Of a DNA stretch of 64,000 nt, positions 1 through 22,600 are shown piece by piece. The notes below the pieces were generated by a model that saw only the letters and a program-made list of their open reading frames with translations, did no database searches and had not been told where the DNA came from. This DNA is from Maylandia zebra (lineage: Eukaryota > Chordata > Actinopteri > Cichliformes > Cichlidae): the NCBI RefSeq assembly GCF_041146795.1, contig NC_135178.1, positions 1,900,344 to 1,964,343 of the forward strand, read 5' to 3'. How positions within the stretch are numbered: the stretch's first letter is position 1; each line of letters opens with the position of its first letter. The translations under genes and the position numbers were made by a program.

Positions 1-741
1 CGACATTTATATTTAAAAGTCGATTCAGGATTTAATGAATCGATATCGCTTTATTCAAACTACTCACCTCTCTATCTGCCTGCACTTTCAAATACACACA
101 AAAGGACCACGGCCAATCACAGAGGTCCCGCCCCTGACTATCTCTGATTGGGACACACGATAGGGGCACGATGTGTGTCAGCTGATGACCACACGGAGAC
201 TCAGAGTTGTGGACACACTCTAGAGTGCTGCTTAGGTCGTTCTACAAGCTCGAGTATACTTAACTTTTTACACATTGCTTCTGCATTTTGATTTTTATTA
301 AATAAATCAATTTAAATTAATATGAGGTTATGTTTCTTTATAGTGATGACAGTCAATCTATGTCAAGCTTTTTCCCTAAGATGGATTTTATGCAAATACA
401 TTGTATAAATTGCATCTGTATTAATTATCATGAGATAATGAATGCAGGTAATATCTGTGGGCAGATATTACCTTATGTCTTACCCTGTTACCCTTGAATA
501 CAGAAAGAAAAAAACAGTACCAGTTTCTGTTTCATTTTGGCTTTTATATCAAAGTCAGCAATGTACAAAGACGTCTGTATAACGTAACCCACAAATGTGA
601 CGACTGTGGCTGTGTGTGAATGTACAAGCAGCAGCAGGATGTACAACTGTCTGTTTTTGGTTTGAGGGGACTCTGCATTGCCTAAAGAATGTACACTATA
701 CCTTGCTTGTACAAAAACAATAAAGAAGCTCAAATATTCTA
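1..741. other. Left-edge sequence, nothing identified
   Basis: AT-rich noncoding sequence apart from a GC-richer stretch at 100-240 containing CCAATCAC. No gene or repeat family recognised. Confidence 0.3.
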
Positions 742-975
742 CTATTCAAAATATAAATATGAATAAAGGATTCTAGCCTCTGCCGTTTTGTGATAAGTGA
801 AATAAACAACACTTCTTGCAGCCTCTCTATACACCTGATTGATCACCATCCCAATCACAATGTTTCCATTAGATATCTCGGCTAAGGCTGACCAGTCTCC
901 TGTTCCCAACGAGCTCCACCATGCTTCGGCTAAATCTGTCATGTGCAGACCCTTCAGCTGCTCACTAGGTTTGTC
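742..975 (-). other. Exon-like open frame, product not recognised
   Basis: About 75 codons are open on the minus strand, from an acceptor-like TTTTAAAG to TAG at 742-744. The peptide contains HMTDLAEAWWSSLGTGDW and GNIVIGMVINQVYREAARS, which look protein-like (amphipathic, not low complexity). I do not recognise the family, and no upstream partner exon was found before fxn. It may be a terminal exon, a pseudogene remnant or a transposon piece. On the other strand an AATAAA at 716-721 could end a transcript entering from the left edge. Confidence 0.25.
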
Positions 976-1261
976 TTTAAAATGAACCAAATATATTTAT
1001 GTATTAATTTATCATTTTGGAGCGCTGTCTTTTGCTACACTGCTCGGGGTCATCAACACAGCACATTGGCTGTGCTCTTCACTCCTTAGAGGAGCTCTAC
1101 AGTAAAGCTGCAGGGACACATCACACCCATATATCACCTGTTCCTGCTGTTATCCTAAGAGAGGGGTTACGAGACAGTAAACAAACAAACAGCACATATA
1201 CAAGGTTTGTTTTTATTATAGGCAATAAATGAAAACACCTCTCTGCCTTTAATTGTTAGTT

Positions 1262-1560
1262 ATTATTAATCTCTGGCTCTCTTCCACAGCATGTCTTTGT
1301 CCTGTCTTCCTCCCCTAACTCCAGCCAATCACAGCAGATGGCTCCGCCCCTCCTTTAGCCTGGGTCTGTTGGAGGTTTCTTCCTGTAAAAAGGGAGTTTT
1401 TCCTTCCCACTGTCGCCAAAGTGCTTGCTTATTGGGGGTCACTTGAGTGTTGGGTTTTTCTCTGCATGTATTATTCTAGGGTCGACCTTACAATATAAAG
1501 CTCTTTGAGGCGACTGTTGTTGTGATTTGGCGCTGTGTAAATAAATAAATTGAATTGAAC
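1262..1560 (+). repeat. Common fish interspersed repeat ending in a LINE-like GAATT tail
   Basis: Recognisable modules are AAAAGGGAGTTTTTCCTTCC, the CACTGTCGCCAAAGTGCTTGC block and a 3' end AAATAAATTGAATTGAAC. I know this only as a very abundant teleost repeat with a LINE-type tail. It is noncoding. Confidence 0.55.
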
Positions 1561-2426
1561 AGGGAACAGTACGCCTGCCTTCACAGACCTGTGAGGCAAG
1601 CTGTGCAGTCTCTAACCTGTACAATCAGCACACACGCACAGATGTGTCTATATTGCCAAACATATTAACTTACCCATACAAATCACTGATTTCAGGCGTT
1701 CCAATTATTCCATGCCCGTATGTATGTGACTGGATGTTCATATGTAATGGAATTTTCTATGTCACGTGGAAAATAAGACAAATGTAATGAAGTGGTTTTT
1801 CATGAAGTAATTTGTGCCTTAGTTAAAAGTGGGTAAGGTGAGAGTATAGGGTGTGGCTAGATATCAGGTGATTCTGTATAAATGATGATGATTGGATGTC
1901 CAGATAGGAGGTGAGAGAGAGGGAGGCAGATGTGCAAAAGAGTATAAAAGAGAAATATTCAGAATATTCTGGTTGTTTTTTTCTGTAGTTCTTTCAATGA
2001 GCTGAAGACATCATCTTAAGACATCTTGAGGGTCCACAGTTAAAAACTACAGCATGCAATGCCAGAGGAGCCCCCACCACCACCCGAACACTCTGGACCC
2101 ACAAACGGGTTTTGTGATTTTTGCCATATTGGTTTATAAATCCAAGAGGATTTGCATTTTGAACACAGAGATAAGTGTGTCGGTGGCCAAGGCATGCTGG
2201 ATGGACAGGAACTGGCAACTCAGGGGTAAGACGCTTGTCACTGCGGTTTGCACATGGCAGATATAGCAAGAGCCTGACACCACTGTGCTAGAAGGGTTTG
2301 CTGCTGCTTGCAGTGATAGAAGCGGAGAAACTGGCAGTTCGGTAGTAGGGACGCTAGATGCTGCATGCAAATAGGGGATGAAGGAAAACCTGGCAACCCG
2401 GTGCCTTTTAATTCATTTGTCTATGC
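1561..2426. other. Unclassified noncoding stretch
   Basis: Contains a TATAAAAG at about 1,942 but no convincing gene. Short open frames on either strand look like chance. Confidence 0.2.
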
Positions 2427-3041
2427 CAGGGGTCGTCAACCCTAGGCACGCATGCCACAGCTGGCACGCGAAGGGTGAACTGATGGCACAACCATAGCTG
2501 GACTGGCCATCGGGCGTACGGGGCATTTGCTCGGTGGGCCGATGGTGATTTTTAGTTTTTATGGGCTGATGAATTATTATTATTTATTTTTTGTAACGGT
2601 ATAAGCAATGAAAGGTGTTTATACACTCACATGAGTCCTCAGGTATCCGTCTGAATGCTGGACACTGGGAGACCTGTGTCTCTGAGTGGGAGACCAGAGA
2701 TCACATTAACATGTGTCTCTGTATTAACAAACATGCCATATTGGCCCAGTTTATTTTTCTTATCATTGTTGTGAGGAGGCCATAAATAGCATTTGTATTT
2801 TCTGTTGTTCAGTTCATTTGCTGTTATGGATAAAAAGTCTTTTTTTGTTTCAAAATAGCTGATAACTATTCGCTGACAGCTGCCAACATCTGCAAACACA
2901 TAATCCTATAGGGTTGTTCTATATAGTGTGTAACTGTTCATGTAGAGCGTTATTACATTTATTGCTAATGCAATCATATGGCACACTGACTTCTGAGGAA
3001 ATTTTAGATGCACTCGTCATCAGAAAGGTTGCCGACCCCTG
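2427..3041. mobile_element. Non-autonomous hAT-like element
   Basis: Imperfect terminal inverted repeats: left CAGGGGTCGTCAACC, right end complementary (GGTTGCCGACCCCTG). The 615-bp interior has no transposase frame. An 8-bp target duplication is not preserved (GTCTATGC versus ATATAGAT). The terminus type is typical of vertebrate hAT families. Confidence 0.65.
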
Positions 3042-3151
3042 ATATAGATCATAATCAAACGTTAAAATATTACACAAAATGTCATCAAACATCATTCATG
3101 CTGCAGTTCTGCAGAAACCTCTGAAACAACAAGTGAAACATTCATGAACTT

Positions 3152-3770
3152 AGGCTACGTCCACACTGGCCCGGATAGATACGAAAACGGCATTTTCGTC
3201 TGAAAGCGCTCCGCGTCCACACTAGTGTTTTCAGTTGTTTTCACAGAGTTGTGCGTCCACATTGAAACGGCCAGAAAACGCTTATGTTCCAGTCTTACGC
3301 ATGCGTGAAACGCAAGAAGATTCGACCGGCCTCATTTCTGTCTGCCGCTTATTTACTTTCCTGAGTTTTTTAAATGGACTCACAATGAGGTGGAGTTGTT
3401 GCTGCGAGTAACACAAAAGTACAAAGTTGCAAAAGCGAGTGAGAGTTAAAGAATTAGAAGAAAAGCTCTCTGGAGCAGACTGATATTAATCTTTAATAGG
3501 GCTGTCAGACAAAACAACTGCTGTATAATGCCCTCCGCTATCTTTGTTTAATTGGTCACATGACTGCATCACATGACTAACATGCGTCTCCATCTGTCTC
3601 AGTTTTCACCGTCCACACTGCAACACGAAAGCACCGTCTTCAAATGTATTCGTTTTCGAGAGCGTTTTCCAAACGCTGCGTTTTCGGGGAAAACACCGTC
3701 TCAGTGTGGACGGGAGGCCAAAACGGAGAGAAAACGATGCGTTTAGAAACTCCAGATGCTTTTCAGATGA
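3152..3770. mobile_element. Degenerate MITE-like repeat with internal inverted CGTCCACACT motifs
   Basis: TACGTCCACACTGG near the left end mirrors CAGTGTGGACGGG near the right end, and several CGTTTTC / GAAAACG pairs lie between. This fits a foldback-type non-autonomous DNA element of unknown superfamily. It lies just downstream of fxn. Confidence 0.5.
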
Positions 3771-3828
3771 CCTGGATGACTGAGACTCTACAAAGACATG
3801 TTCACAGACAGAAGTGACAGGTAAAGCA

Positions 3829-3834
3829 TTTAAT
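3829..3834 (-). terminator. Candidate fxn poly(A) signal (ATTAAA)
   Basis: ATTAAA on the minus strand about 230 nt past the fxn stop codon. It is the first acceptable hexamer I see downstream; the short 3'UTR 3.83-4.06 kb is otherwise featureless. Not supported by transcript data. Confidence 0.3.
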
Positions 3835-4063
3835 TACTTTCATTGAAAAACTCACAGAATTGGATTCCAGTGGCCACACTGACCACAACTACTGAACTCT
3901 TACAAGACTTCAAGACGTCATTCAGCTGAAGAATGAAGAATGCAACAGAAACAGCATTTCATACAGAACTTCATTATTTACTTTAACAGATGGTGTGTAT
4001 GCTGCACAGAAATTCAGATGTGAGTCACTGAGTCTGTGAATAGTCCAAGCATTTAACAGGGTT

Positions 4064-13566
<9,503 letters not shown>

Positions 13567-13744
13567 GGTGACGGTCCCGATAAACAGTCCCGGTGTGTTG
13601 ACAGCCAACGCTGCTTCTTCCTCGTCTGCGGCTTTCTTTCTTTTTCGTCATTTGTTGGCGGTTGGCAAACAGCAAAATGGTGTATTACCGCCCCCTGCCG
13701 GTGTGGAGAATGAGTTCGTCTTAAACTAAATATGGCCTGATAAT

Positions 13745-14062
13745 ACTCGAGTCCATCTCCACTTCCATATCACCGAGCTTCTGGATCAGCTGCCTTCTTT
13801 CAGCATCATATTTCTGACAGTAAAACGTGTTTTCCTCCCATTACTTTTGACATCTTTCTTCCATTTTCTGCTGTGTTCTGCTCTTAATCTCTGTCCTGCC
13901 AACACTGATAACCAATCCACTGATACCCATGGTACCCATAAGGTGGTGACTCTGAGCTCCATGTCGTTGACTCTGTACAGTGTTTGCTGAATCTCTATCA
14001 GAATGTCTGACCTGCTGTCTGAGTCACTGTCTTGTAAACTAGCCAATGATGAGTGTGAACAC
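13745..14062 (-). mobile_element. RNase H-like fragment of a non-LTR retrotransposon
   Basis: The open frame reads SRSDILIEIQQTLYRVNDME, then TTLWVPWVSV, resembling the RNase H module that follows reverse transcriptase in I/Lian-type LINEs (ILxEIQQTL ... FxWVPAHVG). Further domains are absent. It lies just upstream of the fxn promoter region (13.57-13.75 kb). Confidence 0.5.
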
Positions 14063-14394
14063 ATCACTGATCTTACTGGTCTTGCGTCTTCAGTCCACTG
14101 GACAGCTGACAGAACTGAAACGATTTCTGTGCACTAATAAACTGTCACCGATCCCTTTCCTTACTTTGACATGAAACTCAGGAACAATAAATATATCCCG
14201 CTTTGCTCGCCTGTCTTCTTTGATGCATCTGTGTAGATTTTGACATAACTGTAACACCGCTCTATATATGCCTGCACTGTATGTGCGTTTAAAATAAAAG
14301 CCCTGTTCCTACAGCATCAGAGAGCACTCAGGACCTTCTTACTGTGAGGCAACAGTGCTGACCACACCACCGCGTTGCCATACTTGTATCATAT

Positions 14395-16173
14395 TCATAT
14401 GGCATCCCAGGTCGTATCCTCAGAGACTGCGCATACCAGCTAGCTCCTGTGTTCACTGAGATATTCAACATCTCTTTATCTCAGTCGGTGATCCCCACAT
14501 GCTTCAAAGAGTCCATCATTGTTCCTGTCCCGAAGAAACCCCACCCTGCTTCTCTCAATGACTATCGCCCTGTAGCCCTCACCTCAGTAGTGATGAAGTG
14601 CTTTGAACGCCTGGTCAGAGACTTCATCATTTCTTCACTACCAGACACACTGGACCCACTACAGTTCGCTTACCGTCCAAATCGTTCCACAGACGATGCC
14701 ATCTCTCATCTCCTCCACACATCACTCACTCACTTGGACACTAGAAGGGGGAATTATGTTAAAATGCTCTTCATAGACTACAGCTCTGCATTTAACACCA
14801 TAATTCCCTCCACACTCACCACCAAGCTGGAGCATCTGGGACTCAGCTCATCTATGTGTCTGTGGATCTCCAACTTCCAAACTGGCAGACCACAGGCAGT
14901 AAGGATGGGCGGACATGTCTCAGCCTCCACCACTCTCAGCACTGGAGCCCCCCAGGGGTGTGTTCTGAGCCCCCTGCTGTACTCTTTGTACACATATGAC
15001 TGCGTGGCCACTACCAGCTCCACCACCATCATCAAGTTTGCTGACGACACCGTCGTGGTGGGCCTGATCTCTGATAACAACGAGACGGCCTACCTGAAGG
15101 AGATTAGGAATCTGGAGAACTGGTGCCAGAGGAACAACCTCCTTCTAAACGTCAGTAAGACAAAGGAGCTGATAGTGGACTTCAGCACTAAGCAGGAGAG
15201 GAACTACCAGACCCCCGTCATCAACGAGTGCCCAGTGGAGAGAGTGGACAGCTTCAAATACCTCGGAGTTCACATCACGCAGGACCTGTCATGGTCCTGT
15301 CACATCAACACCGTGGTGAAAAAGGCCCGTCAGCGTCTCTACCACCTCAGACGCTTGAGAGACTTCCAACTGCCCTCCAAGGTGCTCAGGAACTTTTACT
15401 CCTGCACCATAGAGAGCATCCTGACGGGAAACATCTTAACCTGGTTCGGGAACAGCACCATGCAGGACAGACGAGCTCTACAGAGGGTTGTGCGGTCAGC
15501 TGAGCGCACCATCCGCTCCGAGCTCCCTGACCTGCACTCAATCTACAGCAGGCGGTGCTGGACCAAGGCCAGGAAGATGGTGAAGAACCTCAGCCATCCC
15601 AACAACAGACTGTTCTCTCTGCTGAGGTCAGGAAAGCGATTCCGCTCCCTGAAGACCAACACAGAGAGACTGAGGAGGAGCTTCTTCCCGCAGGCGATAC
15701 GGTCTCTCAATCACACCACCACACAGTACTGACCCACACATATGGTTCTTACACACACACTGGACTTTCTGGACTTTGGTTTCACTTCATTACTTAAATC
15801 ACGCTGCTGTTATTGTGTATATATTTATTTATATTTCTTCATACATTCTTATATAGTTCTATATTGTGTATTTTGTTGTACAGTTATTTTATTTTCAACT
15901 TTAATTTATATATTTTATCTTATTCTTCCCCAGTTAAATTTACCCTTCATTCTAATTTGTGTTGTACAGTTATTTCATTTTTAACCTTAATTTATATTTT
16001 ATTCCTTCCTAGTTAAATTTACCCTTTTTAATTTTTCATATTTATTTCCTATCTTATTCATAGCCTTTTCCTTTTTTGTTTTCTTTAGGTCACGAGCAGT
16101 TGTCCAAGCATTTCACTACATATCGTACTGTGTATGACTGTGTACGTGACAAATAAAATTTGAATTTGAATTT
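14395..16173 (+). mobile_element. 5'-truncated L2-type LINE: reverse transcriptase and 3' end
   Basis: The open frame 14,449-15,732 encodes reverse transcriptase. Fingers: [20 protein letters not shown]. Motif [12 protein letters not shown]. Motif [20 protein letters not shown]. Catalytic box: [11 protein letters not shown]. Thumb: [16 protein letters not shown]. The frame is uninterrupted, suggesting a fairly young copy, but the endonuclease and ORF1 are missing through 5' truncation at about 14,395. The 3'UTR ends in AATAAAATTTGAATTTGAA, the short-repeat terminus of L2 elements. It lies between fxn and hmgcr. Confidence 0.85.
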
Positions 16174-16544
16174 AAAAACTATGGCTGTCATAACCTTTAG
16201 TTACTTTCCCATCATAAATCAGGGTTCGACATAAGGTGCATCACATCCCTCCTCCCTGCATCAGTCCTGCAGGGTCCTGCAGTCCTGTGGGCCCCGGCTG
16301 TTGGGACCCTGCAGGATCTCGTCACACTTTAGTGTCTGATGTACATGATTTAAGAATCCTCTTTTGCACACTCTCAGTCTTACTTACTCATTGTTGCATT
16401 TAACTTTTATCACAGCTCAGTCAGATTGGATGTGGAGCGTCTGTGAACAGCAGTTTTGTTTAGGGGTATCAGAGCACAGGGGGCTGAATACACAACACAA
16501 TTTTCAGATTTTCATCTGCTTAAATTACTTAAGGGATCCAGAAA

Positions 16545-16877
16545 ATGGAGCTCTCAGAAATGAGGAAAAGAAACAGACCAATGAGGAGGCTCGTGGATGC
16601 AGTGATGAAGGGCATGCAGTGGGTGAGGAAGAGGGTGACGACCTTCTGTGGGCGACCCTACAGAGAGCAGCTGAAAGAAGAAGAAACAACAGGCCAACTG
16701 ACTGACCTCCACCACCAGCACCATGAGCGATGTGTGATGGGGTTTGTCATGGTCCTGAGTCTTTGGGGCTGGGGAGGTGTTGCTGTTCTGGTTCTCTGTA
16801 CGGGTTTGGTCCTGACTTCATCTGAGTCCACTGATTCCCAGCCTGGGTCTCTCTGCTGTTTCCCTGTTTTATTTTGA
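16545..16877 (+). CDS. Unrecognised 110-codon open frame with one hydrophobic segment
   Basis: ATG in a good context (GAAAATGG). The N-terminus is very basic (MRKRNRPMRRLVDAVMKGM), followed by a Glu/His-rich stretch and a hydrophobic span (GFVMVLSLWGWGGVAVLVLC). The span overlaps an interspersed repeat beginning at about 16,745, which makes a real gene doubtful. No homologue comes to mind and no splice partners were found. Confidence 0.15.
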   Translation: MELSEMRKRNRPMRRLVDAVMKGMQWVRKRVTTFCGRPYREQLKEEETTGQLTDLHHQHHERCVMGFVMVLSLWGWGGVAVLVLCTGLVLTSSESTDSQPGSLCCFPVLF

Positions 16878-17150
16878 TAGTCTCCTCTCTAATTCTAATC
16901 TGTGATTTTGCTTCCTTTGATCTGGATTAGTGTCAGCTGTGGGCTGTTCCCTTTGTTGTCCGTTGTGAGCTCCCTCGTGGTGCGTGACCTTCTGTCAGCC
17001 TGTAACTCAGCTTCGTTCCAGTTTTGTTGCTTTGCCATTTCCAGCACATAAAGCTGTGGTTAAGCTTGTGTGTTATGATTTCTTCTGTGGGATCCACACA
17101 TGTCTGCAGCAGCAATGCTAATGTTGCTGTCACGTGTGCGATTATGGTCA
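16745..17150. repeat. Unclassified interspersed repeat with TGTCA...TGTCACG ends
   Basis: Begins TGTCATGGTCCTGAGTC, a start I recall from several fish repeats, and runs through T-rich sequence to about GTTGCTGTCACG. No open frame. Class (LTR or DNA) unresolved. Confidence 0.3.
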
Positions 17151-17539
17151 AAGGCAGTCAGCTACTGTTGCATTACCACATGTGCTTTTACTTTTGTGCA
17201 GTATTGTAGTGTTTGTGTCAGGATGTGGACACGTTTTTATAAAACCAGCCAAATGTAATCAGTAGTTCTCGAAGGCTGAAGTGCAGACTGAATGTTTAAC
17301 AGCTGAAACGTGTCCTTGTTAGACAAGGAAATGAAATAATTATGAAGCATAAAGTGTGATAAACAGCATGTCTCACACATCAGTGACCCGTATGATGGTA
17401 TTTGTATTCACAGCTCACAGACTGGACGTAGGAGGGGAGGCATTTTAATTTGACTCCAGTGGGCTGTAAAGCTTACATCATTCTGCTGAAATAAAAGAAG
17501 TCATGAACTGATTGTTCATGTAAACATACGGATTCATCC

Positions 17540-17545
17540 TTTAAT
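17540..17545 (-). terminator. Candidate proximal hmgcr poly(A) signal (ATTAAA)
   Basis: ATTAAA on the minus strand 124 nt past the stop codon. Mammalian HMGCR has a much longer 3'UTR, so other, more distal sites may be used. Confidence 0.25.
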
Positions 17546-17668
17546 GTCAGAATAGAAACTGCTGAGCAGAAAGTCTCTTTGATTTGAATCGTCTTTAAGG
17601 TCAGTGATGAATCACTCGCCCCTTTCCGATTGGCCACGTGAGTTTTCCCAGCAGACCCAGCTGTTCTT

Positions 17669-18128
17669 TCACGATGCTTCCCTGGTGCACGTTCCTGCCT
17701 CCTGCAGGTTTACCTTCGACCTGTGAACAGAAGAGTCAGAACAGGTGCCATCATGGCGTCGTTGCACCAAAACAAAGACAGAATAGATTCATTAGATCTC
17801 TGTGGTTGGTAGAATTAAATAATGATTATTGACATTCACATTTTAAGTATAACACAATCATTGAAATGAATTATTCATTATTACAATTCATTATAGGGAA
17901 TTCTTCTGATTTGGACAACACTGTGACAGCCCTGCAATATCAGGAGCAGCTCAATAACACAAATCAGTCTGCTTGCTTCAGTGAAGTGCAGCGCTTCTGT
18001 TTGACTGGCTGTAGATAAAGAATCATTAGGTGAGAGTTTGTACAAACACAAATACAAATTAGTCTAAGAAGGTGGTTCCCAAACTGTTTCTGCAAGGCCC
18101 CCCTTTGTCCTACGAGAACCCCCCCATC

Positions 18129-18204
<76 letters not shown>

Positions 18205-19545
18205 TTTTGTTTTTAAATCCCATTGCAGTTTATAATGACGTAACTCCAACACTGGATTACAGGCTCTTACCTGTTGTGGGTCATGTGACTCTTGACCAGA
18301 TGCCCAGCAGCCAGAGCAGCCATCAGTGAGAGCTCTCCAGCGAGTACGGTGGCACACACGATCCTGGCCAGCTGTCGGGCATTCTCACCTGGACAGTCCT
18401 GACTGGCTCCTTGCACACCCAGCATCTACACACACATGAACACACAAGTTATATGGCAACCAAATCCTTCCACGGATGCAGCTTTGAATGAAACAGTGCT
18501 GCTAATCCATTTATCCATGTAAGGATCTAAAAACCACACGACTGTGACATGTTTGTGTCACTGTGCACCAGCACGCCATATACCTCTGCTCACACTTGCA
18601 CTTGGTCCTAAAATCAAATCGAGTTTTTAGTTGTGACTCACTGCAGACGCACAGGTACAACAACAGACTGTGCAAACTAAAAACAGTCGTCATGGAGACA
18701 CGGTCCAAGCTGAAATCCAAAATGTTTTGTTTTTACGGACACTGCTGGACATTTAACATCTGCATAAAGTAAATGTGTGGCGTGTTCACTGTGTGTGTTT
18801 AATAAAAGGTGCTCGGGGACACGTGTCACTGATTTGTAATCGTCCAGACAGACACGAACTGGGAGGGAAGCAGAAATAAAAACTGTCTTTATTGAATCAA
18901 AGTCTTTTTGAAAAGAGCTTTGAAAGGATTGTTGAGGAAGCTACGCCTGCTTCAGTGGAACGTCATTGTTTTCACTTTTCCTGCTGCAGATGACCGACTG
19001 TAAACGGGTTTGCTTTGTTTCTCTCCCGTCATCTTAGCTAGCAGCCTGCTAAACTCTTTTCACGTGACTCACTGATCTACTGTCACAGCAGCGAGTTACA
19101 CGACTGACAGTTTTTACGGCCTCTTACTTTGTGCTCACCCTGCAGGCTTCCCTCCTGCTCAGCTCTTCATGCACTCAGACCGTGCACCACGCATCCATCA
19201 GTCATTGTCATTACTGACACCTCTAACTGAACAATATTACATGATCCTAAACATCTAACAGTTGTGTAACCACTTCAAAATGAAAAGGACTGCCCAGTGT
19301 TAACTGTTGATCTTCGGTTGCTTGACATGCTTGATGTGCTCGTACCTGCAGACAGGCCTGTTGTGGAGGCAGGTTGGTCCCTCCTCCTACAGTGCCCAGC
19401 TCTATAGATGGCATAGTACAGCAGATGTGCAGGTCGTCTCCTGCTGGGCCTGACGGCTCCATGAGGGTGATGCAGTTACTGCTGCCCACTGACTGAGCTG
19501 GGTCCTGTGTGCACACACACACACACACACACACACATTAACACA

Positions 19546-19601
<56 letters not shown>

Positions 19602-22600
19602 GAATAGCTGTGATGCACAGCATTTCCTCACAGGTCATTTACCTGTCCACATGCTATGTAGATGGCTGTGACCAGGTTGGCTGAATGTGCATTAAAACCT
19701 CCGATGCTTCCTGCCATGGCTGAACCCACCAGGTTCTTGTTGATGTTAACTTCCACCAGAGCCTCTGTGCTTGTTTTCAAAACCTGAAGGGAGCGAGACC
19801 GAGACAGCAGCATGAAACGCTGTCGTCCTTTTACAAACCATCAAAGCGATTCATGAAAAGTGCAGCCACGGTTTGCTTCCAATGAGCTACATCAGAGACC
19901 TGACAGGTGGAGCTGTTCTCAAACAGCGAGTTGTTGTTAAATGACAACAGGAAATACTTTAAATACTTTTTAAAATTCAAATCTTTTCAAATGAAAATAG
20001 AATTTTAGATGTGAGTGTAGTGTTTCGATTAAAGACGAGTCTCTGCCAGAAAGATGTTCTTCGTGTAGGTTAAATTATAAACACCTTCATTTACAAACTG
20101 CATGCTGTCTTTGTCTAAAGTTTACATTCGTTTAATGATCGGAAACATTGGGGTGTGACAAACATAAATACACGAGGGCCAAACACTTCTCACCCCACTG
20201 TGCACACAGTAGTGATTCTTTGTGACACAGTACTGCGTGCACTCTCACAGTATTGTGTTATAAAGAATGTGATTCTGAAGTTCAGTGTTTTGTGCCGCAG
20301 AAAATAAAAAAGCACTGAATGATTGATCAGATCAACATGTTTGACTCAAACTGTGGAGGAAGATCCTGTCAGACTAAGAACAGCAGAGAGTTTAAATATC
20401 AGCGTCATTTTTCAAGTCCTCGAAACTCTTCTGGACATTCAAATAGTTTTTTTCCTGTGAACAAACTGTGGTTCAGCTCAGCAGGTCCCCCAGGAGGACA
20501 CTGGAGTCTCCAGATGGGACACACCCAGTGACTCATAGGTAGCACAGGTAAAGAACTCTAACTGCACCTGGTGGGTAAAACCACACAGTTGTGCTCTGTG
20601 ACGTCATCCTGTTAGAGAGACGATAAAGGTCCATCAGACTTCTGAGTGTTATGATCAATAATTTTGAACTTAGATCCTGTTTCTTCAGTTTTGTGTGACA
20701 AATTGAATCCTGTTTTCTGTCAGACTGTTTTTAACCCTTAAGGTTGTGCTTAGATTTAATACTTCTCTAAAAAGCAGAGTCAGTACGTGCATCTTCTAAA
20801 GTGAAAGTTTGCTTCACTGCAGGTTTCTGCTGAAACTCTATTGGCAGACAGTTAGTCCCAGTAAAGGTTACACAGTGCTTCCTACCTCTCTGACCACCTT
20901 GGCAGGGATGGTGGCTTCGCAGACAGCAGACTTTCCCCGGCCCTCGATCCAGTTGATGGCAGCTGGCTTCTTGTCTGTGCAGTAGTTCCCACTAACAGCC
21001 ACCACCTGCAGCTCTGGGAAGTGCTGCTGCAGTAACCTCAGAGCCTCCTCTGTGCCCTGCGGGTAGATAAGATTCATCACGTATGGTTGCTACGTCATAA
21101 ATGCATCTGACACAGCGACGCAGGTTCATGTTGAGAAACGCTGATCCATCTAAAACAGTGTTTCCAGAAGTGCTGAATAAGAACCTTTGTTAATCCAGTA
21201 TGAGTGAGCACTGGGTGATGGTGTAAGTAAACGGTAAATGGCCTGTATTTGTATAACGCTTCACTTAGTCCCTAAGGACCCCAAAGCACTTTACACCACA
21301 TCCACCCATTCACACACACATTCACACACTGGCGATGGCAGCTACATTGTAGCCACAGCCACCCTGGGGCGCACTGACAGAGGCGAGGCTGCCGGACACT
21401 GGCGCCACCGGGCCCTGTGACCACCACCAGTAGGCGACGGGTGATGTCGCAGAAATCCCTTTAACAAAACAACACGTGTGTTTCTCCACATTAAACGAAG
21501 CTGCAGACACGACCACAGTTACCTTAGAGATCATGTTCATCCCCATCGCATCTCCAGTCTTTGAATGGAAGCGGATATAAAGATTTCTCCCTGCCAGACC
21601 CACCAGCAGCTTCTGAAGCCTCGCAAACCTGCAGACAGCAGTCCTCCGTCACACAGGAACAACACACACTGCAGACACACAAACAGACACACAAACAGAC
21701 ACTGCAGACACACAAACAGACACTGCAGACACACAAACAGACACACAAACAGACACTGCAGACACACAAACAGACACACAAACAGAGACTGCAGACACAC
21801 AGACAGACACACAAACAGAGACTGCAGACACACACTGCAGACACACAAACAGACACTGCAGACACACACTGCAGACACACAAACAGACACACAAACAGAG
21901 ACTGCAGACACACAGACAGACACACAAACAGACACTGCAGACACACACTGCAGACACACAAACAGACACTGCAGACACACAGACAGACACAAAAACAGAC
22001 ACTGCAGACACACAGACAGACCCACAAACAGACACACAGACAGACACACAAACAGAGACTGCAGACACACAAACAGACACACAAACAGACACTGCAGACA
22101 CACACTGCAGACACACAAACAGACACACAAACAGACACTGCAGACACACAAACAGACACACAAACAGAGACTGCAGACACACAGACAGACACACAAACAG
22201 ACACTGCAGACACACACTGCAGACACACAAACAGACACACAAACAGAGACTGCAGACACACAGACAGACACACAAACAGACACTGCAGACACACACTGCA
22301 GACACACAAACAGACACACAAACAGACACTGCAGACACACAAACAGACACACAAACAGACACTGCAGACACACAGACAGACACACAAACAGACACTGCAG
22401 ACACACAAACAGACACTGCAGACACACAAACAGACACACAAACAGACACTGCAGACACACAAACAGACACACAAACAGACACACAAACAGACACTGCAGA
22501 CACACAAACAGACACTGCAGACACACAGACAGACACACAAACAGTCACACAAACAGACACTGCAGACACACAGACAGACACACAAACAGACACTGCAGAC

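Noticed and set aside
13567..13608. Extension of fxn upstream to TTG at 13,606-13,608
   Set aside because: The frame is open but begins with TTG. The first ATG (13,564-13,566) has a good vertebrate context.
14449..15732. 427-codon open frame as a host gene
   Set aside because: Reverse-transcriptase motifs and the short-repeat 3' tail identify an L2-type LINE.
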